DNA from: a virus | Length of the DNA: 23,469 nucleotides | Direction: 5' to 3' (one strand) | IMG/VR virus record: IMGVR_UViG_3300036832_001445 | Coordinates: 1-23,469 of that record | Shown here: piece by piece, positions 5,528 through 14,088 of the stretch | How the letters are laid out: every line of letters begins with the position of its first letter | Position numbering within the stretch: position 1 is the stretch's first letter | Program-made: the position numbers and the translations under genes | The notes under the pieces: generated by a model | Told to the model about the DNA's origin: nothing | The model's input: only the letters and a program-made list of their open reading frames with translations | Database searches by the model: none

Positions 5528-8500
5528 TAGCTGGCTACCTCTTTGATCAACCGCAGCAATTCGTCGTACGTGAAGCGCAGACTCGACGCCTGCACGGTGT
5601 AGGTCGGGTTCAGGTGCGGGATGTAGAACTTCGTGATGCTCACCCGCTGAATCAGGAACGTGCCGCGCAGGTTGATCGGCGGCCCGAGGTTGATCCCGAT
5701 GGGGCGACCCGCGTGCGTGTTGATGTCGCGGGAGACGTAGTTCACGGTGATGACGCCGACCTTCCCATCGACATCGCGGGCGGCGAGCAGCTCGAGTTGC
5801 GCCTGACACCGCGCCACGCCTTCGGTGTAGGAGAGCCGCCGATCCTGAATCTCGTTTTCGATGACGCCGTCGCTGCCGGGAATCTGCGCGCGCACCGCGG
5901 CCTGGGCGGCCAGGTCGTCCACCTGCACGAAGATGTTGACCTGATCGCCCTTGAGGACCGGGTACTTGATCGCGCCGATGCCGCTGGTCGGCACGCCGGT
6001 CAGCATCGGCGCCGCGACGACTGTGGAGTTGTACGAAATGGTCGCCGAGATGCTGCCCGGTCCCGTCACCGGAATCCCGATCAGACTGTTGCCCGAGATG
6101 CCGGTGTACCGCACGACTTGCGATCCCACCTGCGCCCAGCCGCCCGCCGTCAGGAACCCCGCGACGCTCGCGCACAAGAGCGACGATGATCCCGCCAAGA
6201 CGTTGCCCGACGGCTGGGCGAGGCTCGACGTGTCCGAGGTCGGCACGTTGGCGCCGAGCGTGGCATCGGCCGCGGCGTCGAGCCACGCGGTCGTCACGTT
6301 GTCGGCCAGAATTTTGAGCAGCTTCAGTTGGGCCGCGCCCGCGGCGGTGCGATAGAGCTTGCGTGATGTGACCGTCGTGGCGCCAATCGGAATCGCGCTC
6401 AACTGGACCTGTTGCGCGATGGCGGTGTTGACGGTGGGCGCCGCGGCCGCGAGGCTCGCATCCCCATAGAGATCCGTCCACGTCGTCGTGGTGTTGTCCC
6501 AAAACGTCGCGATGAGTTTCAACGGGCCGCCGCCGACGGCCGAGCGATAGAGGTTGCGCGCGGTCACCATCGCATTGCCGAGCGGAATGTTGGTGATCGG
6601 GATCTGGCGCAAGGCTGCACCGTTCACGGTCGGCGGCGCGACACCGAGGGCGGCGTTCGCCTTCGTGTCGTCGTACGTGGTGCTCGTGTTATCAGCGATC
6701 TGTGCGAGCAAGCGCAGCCCCGCGCCGCCCGAGCGCCGATAGAGATTCCGGTACCCCACGTTCGCATCGACGCCGGTCCCTCGGGGAATGCTCGTGAGAT
6801 GCACCGCCGTGGTGACCAAGGCCGTGTTGGTGAGGGGTGGCGTGTTCGTGCCGAGCGCCGAATCGGCCTTCGTATCGTTGTACGAGGTGGTCGAGTTATC
6901 GGCGAACGTGACGAGCAGTAGCATGGGCGACGTGGTGCCCGCCTTCGAGCGGTAGACGTTCCGCGCGTAGACCCCCGCCGGCCCGGTGGGAATCCCACTG
7001 ATCGGAATCGTTTGCAACGGTGTCCCGTCGGTCCCCGGTGTCGTATTCGACGACGGCGGCGACACGCTGCCGGCCCCGTAGTACCCGCAGCCGACCGTCG
7101 TCGTGATGTTCGACAACGTCATTTCCAACTGCCAGTATCCCGGCACGCCCGGGTAGCCGTGATAGATCGCGATCTGCGTCACGCGGGAGTCTGGCGACGC
7201 GAACACGGTCACATTGATATTGCAGCCGCTGTTCGGATCGTTGACGTACCCCAGCACGTAATCGCCATTGGCCGGGGACCACAGCGTTTCCCCCGAGGAC
7301 GTTCTGTAGGCATAGCAAAACGTCTCGTACGTGCCGACGGGCTGTGCATTCCCGTTGTGAGTCGTCGTCGCCGTACATCCGGGTGGCTGCGTCGGATTCG
7401 GCACCCGCGTGCTGGCCGACATGCCCGTCGCTCCAGGCGCCGTCGCACCAGCCGTTGTCTCGCCGCGCGCGGTCAGGAAGGTCGTGCAGTACGTATGCGA
7501 GCCGATGGTCACCGCGCCGCCCGCCGTCGCCGCATTCACGGTCGGCACACCCGGTGCCGGGATCGGCGTGCCGCCGATGGTGATCGCGCCGCTGATCGGA
7601 CCGGGCGTCGTCTCGCCCGCCGCGTGACCGAAGGACACCGCGTAGTCGTGCGTGCCGTCATCAGGACCGGCGCCAATGGCGCCCGCCGCGGGCGTCGGCG
7701 CGGTGGTCGGCGGCTGCGTCACGCCACTGCTCACACTGGCGGAGGGACCGGGCGTCGTCTCCCCGCCGCTCGCAATCATGAACGTCACCGCGTACACATG
7801 GAGGCCCGGTTCCGGTCCGCTGCCCAAGACCGGCGTGCCGAGTGCGGGCGCCGCGGTCGGCACGGCCACGACACCGACGTTGACGGTGCTGAGGGGACTG
7901 GGCGTGCATTCCCCGACGGCGGTCGTATAGGTGACCGCGTAGCTATGGACGCCGACTTCGATGCCGGTGCCGGGCACGACGGCGGCATTGATCGCGCTCG
8001 ACGGCGACGCGCCTGGACCGACCAGCGAGCCGCGCCCGCCCGCATCGAGGCCGGTGTAGTTCACGCGCTGCTGCCCGACCAGCACGACGCCGCCGGCCGC
8101 GAGATACCACGCGGCGGTGATGACGGGAATCTGCGCCGCGCCCGGCGCGAGTTGTTCGAGCGCATCCGAGCCGCCGAACTCGCCGAGGCATCGCGTGATC
8201 ACTGGCGACAGGTCGCGCACCCACGCCAGATCCCGCAGCGAGAGATGCACCGCATTGAGCATCGTCGGCGCCGTCTGGCTCACGTCCTCGAAAAAGAGGT
8301 GCACGACTTTGGTGTAGGTGCAGTTCCAGTCGCCGCCGACGCGCTTGGTGAGCTGCGACCACGCTTCCGTGAGGTCCTGCTCGGTGAACGTCATCACGTC
8401 GATCAGTTCGGCGCCGATGTCCGCATCGACCTGCAACGTGTAGCCGCCGGTCGTGTACGTCATCAGGCTCGCGGCGATGGCCGCGACGGTGGTGTTGGTG

Positions 8501-8976
8501 AACAGCGCCGACACCTTCCGCCGATTGAGCCCCCACGTGTAGTCAATCAGCGCCGCGTCGTACACCATGTTCGGTGGCGCGGGTTTGCCGAGATAGTGAT
8601 GGTTCGTGCTGAGAATCGTGCCGCCGAATTCGCGTTTCAAATTGTTGATCGAGCCGAGCGTGATGATGACATCCGCGCCCTCGACCGGCACGATCCCGCG
8701 CACCGTCATGGCGCCCGTCGACGGCGTGTGGTTGATCGATTCGTTGACGGTCAACGACGCCACGAGGATGCCCGTGCCTGGGGCGGCGTTCGAGCCGTAG
8801 GGCACGCCGTTGATCGCGATGAACGGTTTCGTGCTGTGGTAGTTCGAGCGCGTCGCACCCGAGCGCGCGACCTTCGACAGCGCGTACAGCGGCACCTTCG
8901 TGCCGACCAGCACGGGCCAGCCGGATCGGGTCGCCCCCGACCGCGCGATGCCGGACCGCGAGGGCAGGAGCTTCAT
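5527..8976 (-). CDS. Large modular tail hub / central tail protein with two repeat families
   Basis: 1149 residues. N-terminal region (about 50-285) resembles the hub domains of siphovirus tail-tip proteins; residues 1007-1149 (DQVNIFVQVDDLAAQAAVRA, GVIENEIQDRRLS, then NLRGTFLIQRVSI and FTYDELLRL) match a conserved C-terminal part of such hubs. The region between holds inserted beta modules: a Gly/YTG module (287-336), five Fn3-like repeats with consensus HxYAVTFxTAxGETTPGP (341-575), four repeats of about 66 residues with consensus (R)xLYRxxxGxxxLKLL...DNxTTxxxD (656-916), and a second RYTG module (930-985). The extreme N-terminus repeats ARSGATRS (11-18, 37-44). Such modules usually decorate the tail tip and may bind surface sugars. 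Overlaps its neighbours by ATGA and TAATG. Confidence 0.85.
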   Translation of the reverse strand: MKLLPSRSGIARSGATRSGWPVLVGTKVPLYALSKVARSGATRSNYHSTKPFIAINGVPYGSNAAPGTGILVASLTVNESINHTPSTGAMTVRGIVPVEGADVIITLGSINNLKREFGGTILSTNHHYLGKPAPPNMVYDAALIDYTWGLNRRKVSALFTNTTVAAIAASLMTYTTGGYTLQVDADIGAELIDVMTFTEQDLTEAWSQLTKRVGGDWNCTYTKVVHLFFEDVSQTAPTMLNAVHLSLRDLAWVRDLSPVITRCLGEFGGSDALEQLAPGAAQIPVITAAWYLAAGGVVLVGQQRVNYTGLDAGGRGSLVGPGASPSSAINAAVVPGTGIEVGVHSYAVTYTTAVGECTPSPLSTVNVGVVAVPTAAPALGTPVLGSGPEPGLHVYAVTFMIASGGETTPGPSASVSSGVTQPPTTAPTPAAGAIGAGPDDGTHDYAVSFGHAAGETTPGPISGAITIGGTPIPAPGVPTVNAATAGGAVTIGSHTYCTTFLTARGETTAGATAPGATGMSASTRVPNPTQPPGCTATTTHNGNAQPVGTYETFCYAYRTSSGETLWSPANGDYVLGYVNDPNSGCNINVTVFASPDSRVTQIAIYHGYPGVPGYWQLEMTLSNITTTVGCGYYGAGSVSPPSSNTTPGTDGTPLQTIPISGIPTGPAGVYARNVYRSKAGTTSPMLLLVTFADNSTTSYNDTKADSALGTNTPPLTNTALVTTAVHLTSIPRGTGVDANVGYRNLYRRSGGAGLRLLAQIADNTSTTYDDTKANAALGVAPPTVNGAALRQIPITNIPLGNAMVTARNLYRSAVGGGPLKLIATFWDNTTTTWTDLYGDASLAAAAPTVNTAIAQQVQLSAIPIGATTVTSRKLYRTAAGAAQLKLLKILADNVTTAWLDAAADATLGANVPTSDTSSLAQPSGNVLAGSSSLLCASVAGFLTAGGWAQVGSQVVRYTGISGNSLIGIPVTGPGSISATISYNSTVVAAPMLTGVPTSGIGAIKYPVLKGDQVNIFVQVDDLAAQAAVRAQIPGSDGVIENEIQDRRLSYTEGVARCQAQLELLAARDVDGKVGVITVNYVSRDINTHAGRPIGINLGPPINLRGTFLIQRVSITKFYIPHLNPTYTVQASSLRFTYDELLRLIKEVAS
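6229..7011 (-). repeat. Four roughly 66-residue repeats inside the tail hub gene
   Basis: Four consecutive units share I-P-x-G-x-x-x-V/A-x-x-R-x-L/V-Y-R, then LLxxxxDNxTTxxxD, then A(D/N)xxLGxxxPxxN (residues about 656-722, 725-785, 789-851, 856-916). Sequence divergence is high enough to suggest old duplication. They are a second type of beta repeat, distinct from the Fn3-like ones. Confidence 0.65.
7252..7956 (-). repeat. Five Fn3-like repeats inside the tail hub gene
   Basis: Five segments of about 48-56 codons share the pattern H-x-Y-A-V-x-F/Y-x-x-A-x-G-E-x-T-P-x-P (residues 341-369, 389-418, 439-468, 490-517, 546-575). The first three are closest. The fourth and fifth replace parts with TYCTTFLTARGETTAG and ETFCYAYRTSSGETLWSP. 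Family: fibronectin-like beta sandwiches are frequent on phage tails; assignment here rests on the pattern. Confidence 0.6.
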
Positions 8977-11561
8977 GTCCCGTACGGCAAGCGGATGCCT
9001 TGCCCCTTCATCAGTGCGACGTTCGCATCGCCCACCGCGCGCGCAATCGCGTCCGGCGTGCCGAGCGGCTGCGTGATGTTGATCGTCTGGTAGATCACCG
9101 AGCCGCCGCCCGCCCGTCCGGCCGACCCGCCGTAGAGGATGTTGCTCGCGCTGTCGTCGTCCAAGGGCACGATGGCTTCTTTGCCGTGGAGTTCGACTAT
9201 CGTGCCGCTGCCGAAATCACCCGAGCCGCCTTCGCCGAATTTCGGCACGCGCGGTCCCGAATACTGACCACCCGGCGTCCCAACCGACTGGCCCGGCCCC
9301 CACGTGCCGACGTTCCCCTGCGCTGCGAGTTGATCGTAGAACTTCGACAACTCTTGGTTGAGCGTTTGGAGATCGGTCGTGTCGAGGACGATGGTGTTGT
9401 GGAAACTTTTGAACGCGTCGTCCGCGTGCTGCGCGGCTCTCGCCGCCGCGTCGCTCACCGCTTGCGCCGCCGCGTTGGCGTCATCTCGCAACTGTTCTAA
9501 TTGGGCCTGGGAGTACTTCGTGTAGTCGTTCAGCGCCCGCTGGTACGTGGTCGCGGCCTTGTCGGCGACCTGTTCCAGATTGCTTTTCTGCGCCTCGGTG
9601 GATCGATTCGACGCGTCGATCTTTTGCTGCTCCGCCTTGTCCGCGGCGATGGCCTGGGCGTAGATCGTGTCGGTGAACTGCTGCTCGATGAGGTTCTCCT
9701 GTGCCGTCTGCGAGATCCCCTCGACCTTCTTCGCGTGCAGCGCATCGAGCGCTTTCATCGCGGTCGTGTAGGCGTCCGTCTGGAGCTGGATCGCGCCCTT
9801 CGCGTCGAGCCCCTGCGCGGCGTTCAATTTCGTTTGGGCCTCGAAATTGGCGAGGATCTGCGCGTTCGTCGCCTGCGCGATCTTCAGATTCTCCTCGGCT
9901 TGCTTCTGGAGCTCCTTGTTGGTTTTGCCCACTTCCTCGTCGTGGAATTTTTTCACCACTTCGAGGAATTTCGCGTTGTCCTTCAGGGCTTCGGTTTCAT
10001 CTTTGATCGCGTCCGCTTCCGCTTTGACCTGCTCGGTCGTGACGCCATAGAGTGCGGCGATCTTGCTCTGTTCGAGGCCCGCCTGGATGTAGTACTTGAT
10101 CCCCTCGACCACCGTCCCGCTCAACTTGTCGAGCGTCTCCTGATAGGTGGCGCCGACCGAGTTCACGGCGGTCCACAGGTCGATGTGCTTTTGCGTTTCG
10201 ACATCGAGGTTTTTTTGCATGTCGGCGAGGTTCGCGATGGCGGTCGCGTCACTGGCCGCGGTCGCGGCGTGCTTGCTTTCCCATTCGCTGAGGGCTTTCC
10301 AATGCCCCTCGACGGCTTGTTGACTCGTCGCGAGCCGCCACAGTTTGTCGGTCATGTCCTCCGTCTCGGCGACGGGGAATTTGATCGGGAGATTGACCGT
10401 GCCGCGGAAGGTATCCCATGCCGCGCTCGCCCACCCGAATTCTTCGCCGAGCGCGTGCATGGTGGCGCCCCACGGTGTGTACACCGCGTAATCCGCCGCG
10501 AGTTTGGCGCCCTGGCTGGCGAGCCCGATAAACTCCGTCATCGCCGGAATCAGCGGGCGCACGAGCGTTTGCGCGAAGTCCTCGGCGTGCACCTTCAACG
10601 ACGCGATCTGCATGTCGAACTGTTCGGCGTTGTGCGCTTCCTCCGGCGTCAAGATGTGCGTGTCGGCGGTCATCGCTAACGCGTCGTGCATTTTCAGGAG
10701 GACCGGAATCAGGTTGCCGGTTTTGTCGCGGAAGATTTCCGCGTCGGCGGCGGCGCGTTCGGCGGGATCGGTGGTCGCGGCCAGTCCATCGGCGATGAGT
10801 TCGAGATAGTGATCCGGCCCGACCGCTTTCAATTGCTCCGTGGAGAGGCCGATGCGGTTCAGTCCTTTTTCAACGATGTCGCTGTTTTCCCCCATCCCCT
10901 TGGTGAGTTTGAAAAACGCATCGCCGAGCGTATCGAGACTGCTGCCCGCGACCGTCGCCGCGCTCGAGTATTGGGACAACGAGCCCACGGTCATGCCGGT
11001 GCGTTCGCTCATGTCCTGCACGGCGGCATCGGCCTTCGCGGTCTGCTCGGCGAATTCGAAAATCTCTTTGCCCGCGACGATCGCGGCGGCGCCGATGCCG
11101 ACCACCGCGACTGCGGTCGGGCCAATCGATTCGGCCAGCGCGCCCATGCCCTGTTGCGCCGTCTGCAGCGGATGTTCAATCGCGTCGCCGATGTCGAAGC
11201 CCTTGACGAACGACCCCCACGATCCCTCGGCGGTTTTCGCGGCGTCGGCGATGGCTTGGATGTCGGGCGGGATTTTCTCGTTGGTCGCGTGCAGTTTCGC
11301 GATGGCCGCTTCCATCGTTTCCCCCGCGCGCGCAAGCTCGTCGCCGGTCAGCGTCGCGACGCCGCCGACCTTTTCGATGGCCGCGGCCATCAACGTGGCT
11401 TCCTGCACGATCTTCTGGCCGGTGAAGGAATCGGCCATGCGCGAGAGTTGTTTTTCCACGCTGGCCGCGCCCGACTCGAACGACTTCAGCTTCACCGTGG
11501 ACGCGTCAACCGCGTTCTGAAAATCGGTGAAGTCCGCGTTGAGATGTCCGGTGAGCGGCAT
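8973..11561 (-). CDS. Tape measure protein
   Basis: 862 residues, start MPLTGHLNADFTDFQ, three bases after the stop of the frameshifted chaperone product. The N-terminal part is a typical tape-measure opening with helical heptads. A hydrophobic helix (AVAVVGIGAAAIVAGKEIFEFAEQ, about 150-175) is followed by TAKADAAVQDMSERTGMTV and a SQYSSAATVAG motif typical of phage tail tape measures; then come long Ala/Lys/Gln coiled-coil stretches (about 450-740). The C-terminal end is Gly-rich with GGSVIYQTINITQPLG. The protein sets tail length and is ejected with the DNA. By the usual rule of about 0.15 nm per residue, the tail would be near 130 nm. Confidence 0.93.
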   Translation of the reverse strand: MPLTGHLNADFTDFQNAVDASTVKLKSFESGAASVEKQLSRMADSFTGQKIVQEATLMAAAIEKVGGVATLTGDELARAGETMEAAIAKLHATNEKIPPDIQAIADAAKTAEGSWGSFVKGFDIGDAIEHPLQTAQQGMGALAESIGPTAVAVVGIGAAAIVAGKEIFEFAEQTAKADAAVQDMSERTGMTVGSLSQYSSAATVAGSSLDTLGDAFFKLTKGMGENSDIVEKGLNRIGLSTEQLKAVGPDHYLELIADGLAATTDPAERAAADAEIFRDKTGNLIPVLLKMHDALAMTADTHILTPEEAHNAEQFDMQIASLKVHAEDFAQTLVRPLIPAMTEFIGLASQGAKLAADYAVYTPWGATMHALGEEFGWASAAWDTFRGTVNLPIKFPVAETEDMTDKLWRLATSQQAVEGHWKALSEWESKHAATAASDATAIANLADMQKNLDVETQKHIDLWTAVNSVGATYQETLDKLSGTVVEGIKYYIQAGLEQSKIAALYGVTTEQVKAEADAIKDETEALKDNAKFLEVVKKFHDEEVGKTNKELQKQAEENLKIAQATNAQILANFEAQTKLNAAQGLDAKGAIQLQTDAYTTAMKALDALHAKKVEGISQTAQENLIEQQFTDTIYAQAIAADKAEQQKIDASNRSTEAQKSNLEQVADKAATTYQRALNDYTKYSQAQLEQLRDDANAAAQAVSDAAARAAQHADDAFKSFHNTIVLDTTDLQTLNQELSKFYDQLAAQGNVGTWGPGQSVGTPGGQYSGPRVPKFGEGGSGDFGSGTIVELHGKEAIVPLDDDSASNILYGGSAGRAGGGSVIYQTINITQPLGTPDAIARAVGDANVALMKGQGIRLPYGT

Positions 11562-11564
11562 AGG

Positions 11565-12097
11565 TCAGAATTCCGGGAAGTCCATCGGGTCCGCCTTCGG
11601 CGTCAGCAGTTCAACGAGAATGTCGTAGTCGTCGCGGTCTAGTTCGCGGACCCACTCGACGCGCCAACCGCAGCGAACGGCGATGGAGAGATCGCGGGCG
11701 CGTTCGGCTCTCCACCCTGCCCGTTTTTTTCCGCCTCACGTTCGGCATCCATCGCCGCTTCGTGGGCCTCGATGGCGAGCTTGATCTCGCGGAAGGACGC
11801 CGGCGCCAGGTCCCTGAGCACTTTGGTCAGTTCTTGGATCGACAACCCGCGAATCGAATCGGCCTCGCCGGTGACACTGCGCCAATCCACGAGGTACGCC
11901 GTCACCAGCGCGACGCCGGTTTCCGAGATGTTGTGCCGCCAGAAGCCCGAGCGCTCGTCGGTGCCCTCGACCCATTCGTAACTGCGGGAGAACTGATCGC
12001 GCTGTTCGCCGCACGTCAACCGCTTCCGCACGATCAGCGTGTCGCCGTTGGCGAGCGTGAGCACCGCGGTTTCGGGTCGGACGAAACAAATTCCCAT
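11565..12097 (-). CDS. Tail assembly chaperone, -1 frameshifted (G-T type) fusion product
   Basis: The same start, followed by a -1 shift at A_AAA_AAC (11729-11723), yields 125 residues of the G part plus 52 of a T part, 177 in all. The T part starts RAGWRAERARDLSIAVRCG, contains WRVEWVRELDRDDYDILVEL, and ends at DPMDFPEF with a TGA at 11565-11567, just before the tape-measure ATG. This is the expected size, order and character of the T extension in siphovirus chaperone pairs, which is needed for tape-measure loading onto the tail tip. No independent start codon is needed. Rate of shifting cannot be judged from sequence. Confidence 0.85.
11639..12097 (-). CDS. Tail assembly chaperone, short (G-type) product
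   Basis: 152 residues. Start fixed by AAAGGAG at 12102-12108. An N-terminal beta region (ETAVLTLANGDTLIVRKRLT), a central helical region (GVALVTAYLVDW and LSIQELTKVLRDLAPASF) and an Ala/Glu-rich tail match the Gp-G class of tail chaperones. These coat the tape measure during tail assembly. After codon 125 the zero frame becomes low-complexity (GQGGEPNAPAISPSPFAAVG) and stops, while the -1 frame continues sensibly. The gene is directly before the tape measure, as in lambda and its relatives. Confidence 0.9.
   Translation of the reverse strand: MGICFVRPETAVLTLANGDTLIVRKRLTCGEQRDQFSRSYEWVEGTDERSGFWRHNISETGVALVTAYLVDWRSVTGEADSIRGLSIQELTKVLRDLAPASFREIKLAIEAHEAAMDAEREAEKNGQGGEPNAPAISPSPFAAVGASSGSAN
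11723..11729 (-). other. Programmed -1 ribosomal frameshift site, A_AAA_AAC
   Basis: On the minus strand the zero frame reads GAA AAA AAC GGG, so the heptamer A_AAA_AAC lies exactly in the slippery register. A GGGC...GCCC pairing with a 19-base loop begins right behind it and could form a modest stimulator, but the spacing is too short to be sure. This is the only location where moving one base back opens a frame reaching the next gene. Confidence 0.85.
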
Positions 12098-12107
12098 GCG
12101 ACTCCTT

Positions 12108-12425
12108 TCAGCGTTCGGGCGGGCCGAGCGTGGCGACCAACTGCGTGTCGCCGATCTGGATCGTCTCGGTGACCAGTGGAAAGCACCACAGCCCCTTGAG
12201 CCCTTCACGTTTGCCGGTGAACAACAACGGACGCTGGCGCAACCGAAACTTGTCCGCGCGCGCGAACGTCGCACTCAGGCGCCACCGGCCGTCATGCGTC
12301 TGGTCGGGTTTGTGGTGCACGATGATCCACTGCCGGATCGTCGCGGCCTCGCGCACGTTCCAGTTAGCGCCCCAGAGGATCGCGCCCGTCGAGCCGCGGA
12401 TCGCGACGTTGCCGAGGACTCCCAT
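12108..12425 (-). CDS. Small beta-rich tail-associated protein
   Basis: 105 residues: ILWGANWNVREAATIRQWII, then a run of strands including LSATFARADKFRLRQRPLLFTG, and an end reading IQIGDTQLVATLGPPER. It lies between the tail tube and the tail chaperone, a slot where many siphoviruses have a small beta-rich protein of unknown function. No clear Shine-Dalgarno. It overlaps the chaperone's ribosome site at its stop. Likely virion or assembly related; family not recognised. Confidence 0.75.
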   Translation of the reverse strand: MGVLGNVAIRGSTGAILWGANWNVREAATIRQWIIVHHKPDQTHDGRWRLSATFARADKFRLRQRPLLFTGKREGLKGLWCFPLVTETIQIGDTQLVATLGPPER

Positions 12426-12431
12426 CGCGCG

Positions 12432-12830
12432 TTAGGGCTGGGTCGGCCCCGTCCACGATGCCGCCGCCTTGAACGTCGAGGACACTTTCGGCGCGCCCTT
12501 CACCGTGGCGTCGATGTCCGCGTCGAGGTACGCCTTGCCCTTCCACCCGAACCCTGCCTCGTTCGTGTTGGGCGTGAGCAGCAACATCCCCGGTGTCGTC
12601 GCATCGACCGCCTCGAATAGTGTGAGGTCGGTACTGTCCCAGTACCCGCCGATCGTGCCGCTGATGTCCTTCAAGCCGGGCACGTAGACCTTGTTCAGAT
12701 CCTGAAAGCAGGTAACGTCCTCGTAGTCGGTTTTCTGCGACAGCTTCCACGCGTTCAGCGCGATGAGCGGCACGGGAGTGACGCCCAAAGGGTCGTAGGA
12801 AATCTGTCCGTAGCGGCCGGTGAGAATCAT
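12432..12830 (-). CDS. Major tail (tube) protein
   Basis: 132 residues, AAAGGA at 12839-12844. The pattern opens MILTGRYGQISYD, continues with LNAWKLSQKTDYEDVTCFQDLNKVYV and GLKDISGTIGGYWDSTD, then LTLFEAVDA..., GKAYLDADIDATVKG and FKAAASWTG. This is a characteristic siphovirus tube-protein sequence (beta sandwich with an inner-face alpha helix). It is small, so no added Ig domain is present. It follows the tail terminator and precedes the chaperones in standard order. Confidence 0.9.
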   Translation of the reverse strand: MILTGRYGQISYDPLGVTPVPLIALNAWKLSQKTDYEDVTCFQDLNKVYVPGLKDISGTIGGYWDSTDLTLFEAVDATTPGMLLLTPNTNEAGFGWKGKAYLDADIDATVKGAPKVSSTFKAAASWTGPTQP

Positions 12831-12851
12831 GATCTCTGTCCTTTCGTTGTG

Positions 12852-13286
12852 TTACGCCCCGACCGTCGCCAGCGCGCGGTACTGCCCGCCGCGGTGCTGC
12901 CACCGGATCGATTTGTCGGCCTCGTCCACTTCGGTGTTTCGCACTCGTTGCTCGCGCTCCATCGTCACGCAGCCGTATCCGGTGACGGTGAACAGCGCCC
13001 GCGCCAACAACTGATCGATGCGATAGGCCGCGGCCTTGATCTGTTTCGTCGCGACCGTCGACGCCTCGACCGCTTTCACCACGTAGAGCACGTCTTCGAG
13101 CGCCCGACCTTGGAAGGTGTCCACGTCCGCCGGGACCAACACCGACACAATCGCGAATTGCTTCGCGCCCGGTGGGGCGATGTCGATGAACACGCCGTCC
13201 ACGAGAAGGGGCTTCAACGTCGCGTCGTTGGCCAACAGGTTGACGATGGCCGCGTCGAGGTCCGAGCCGTCAGGCAACGTCGGCAT
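12852..13286 (-). CDS. Tail completion/terminator protein (DUF3168-like)
   Basis: 144 residues. Features: an N-terminal helix (LDAAIVNLLANDATLKPLLV), strands including QFAIVSVLVPAD, the central VLYVVKAVEASTVATKQIKAAAYRI helix, and a C-terminal ERVR-type beta end (EQRVRNTEVDEADKSIRWQHRG). This matches the Gp17/DUF3168 tail-terminator family that caps the tube and joins it to the head. It overlaps the upstream gene by 17 bases. Confidence 0.85.
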   Translation of the reverse strand: MPTLPDGSDLDAAIVNLLANDATLKPLLVDGVFIDIAPPGAKQFAIVSVLVPADVDTFQGRALEDVLYVVKAVEASTVATKQIKAAAYRIDQLLARALFTVTGYGCVTMEREQRVRNTEVDEADKSIRWQHRGGQYRALATVGA

Positions 13287-13716
13287 CGCCGGTCACCTCC
13301 AGCCCCGCGCGCTCCAACAGATCGCGAATGGCTTCCCACATCGCGAGCCGGTTCTTCTCCATCGCCGGGACAAACGCCGGCGTGCCCGGCATGATGCCGG
13401 TTTCGTGCAGCACGCCCGCCTTTGTGTAGTAGTGCCGCGCCTGCGATCCGTACTCGAACAACCACGCGTGCGGCGCGCTACTGAGCACCTTGATGTCCAC
13501 GCCGAGGCCATCGCCGCTCAGTTCCTCCTGACTCACGTGGTCGCGAAGGTTGCCCGTCAGGTGCTTCACGTCGCCGTACTTGCTCTTGATGTCGGTCACC
13601 GCGCGATTGGCGGCGCCTTCGATGATGTGCCGCGCTTCGCCCGCGAGCTGCTGCGGCAGATCCCGCAACTCCGCTTTCAGTTCGTCGAGCCCGTCGATGC
13701 GGAAGCTCGCACTCAT
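13270..13716 (-). CDS. HK97 gp10-like tail/connector protein
   Basis: 148 residues opening with FRIDGLDELKAELRDLPQQL, then EARHIIEGAANRAVTDIKSKYG, and a central WLFEYGSQARHYYTKAGVLH, APAFV-like PGTPAFVPAMEKNR and a terminal helix. This order is a clear match to the HK97-gp10 family, which acts at head-tail joining or tail assembly. Start overlaps the upstream stop as ATGA. Confidence 0.9.
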   Translation of the reverse strand: MSASFRIDGLDELKAELRDLPQQLAGEARHIIEGAANRAVTDIKSKYGDVKHLTGNLRDHVSQEELSGDGLGVDIKVLSSAPHAWLFEYGSQARHYYTKAGVLHETGIMPGTPAFVPAMEKNRLAMWEAIRDLLERAGLEVTGDADVA

Positions 13717-14084
13717 GACACCGGCTCCACGACGCCGAGCACGAGCTCCTTGCAGCGCTCATCGACGTTGACGATCCCGACCACGCTCGCCGTGTGCGGC
13801 CGCAGGTAGTTGTCGGTCCACGACACCCGCGTCTGGATCGTGACGCCTGGATGGAACGGCATAAACACGAGCAAGGTCGCGCTCGCGAGTACGGTGCCCT
13901 GGGCGTACCGCTCGATATCGCGCACCGCCGCGGGCAGAATCGACGCATCGAGCGTGGGCGGGTCGAGCGGTGCAAACGATTCCGTATACCCGCCGTCGCC
14001 GTCAGGGACCGGCGGCCCGGGCGCGTCGAGGGACACCCGCTGCGCCCTGGCGCTGATCGGCGTCTGCATTCCGATGAGGCCCAT
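13713..14084 (-). CDS. Head closure protein (head-tail joining)
   Basis: 123 residues, beta-rich: QRVSLDAPGPPVPDGDGGYTES, then a middle helix AVRDIERYAQGTVLASATLL, and VTIQTRVSWTDNYLRPHTASVVGI followed by a short end. It sits between the gp6-like adaptor and the gp10-like protein, where the SPP1 gp16-type closure protein belongs, and the size fits. ATG 14069 (five codons later) is an alternative start. Its stop/start overlap with the next gene is ATGA. Confidence 0.8.
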   Translation of the reverse strand: MGLIGMQTPISARAQRVSLDAPGPPVPDGDGGYTESFAPLDPPTLDASILPAAVRDIERYAQGTVLASATLLVFMPFHPGVTIQTRVSWTDNYLRPHTASVVGIVNVDERCKELVLGVVEPVS

Positions 14085-14088
14085 GTGT

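Noticed and set aside
5528-6502. Upstream extension of the S74 fibre frame into the hub gene
   Set aside because: Residues before MPVTIV are Arg/Asp/Gln-rich shadow sequence; the ATG overlapping the hub stop has a ribosome site and a typical fibre start.
7012-9093. A 693-residue open frame on the plus strand opposite the tail hub
   Set aside because: Extremely Arg/His-rich, no domain pattern, no ribosome site; it mirrors the codon bias of the opposite gene, a common effect in GC-rich DNA.
9501-11642. Two long plus-strand frames (392 and 318 residues) opposite the tape measure
   Set aside because: Composition is an antisense image of the coiled-coil tape measure (Leu/Arg/Phe-rich); no start signals.
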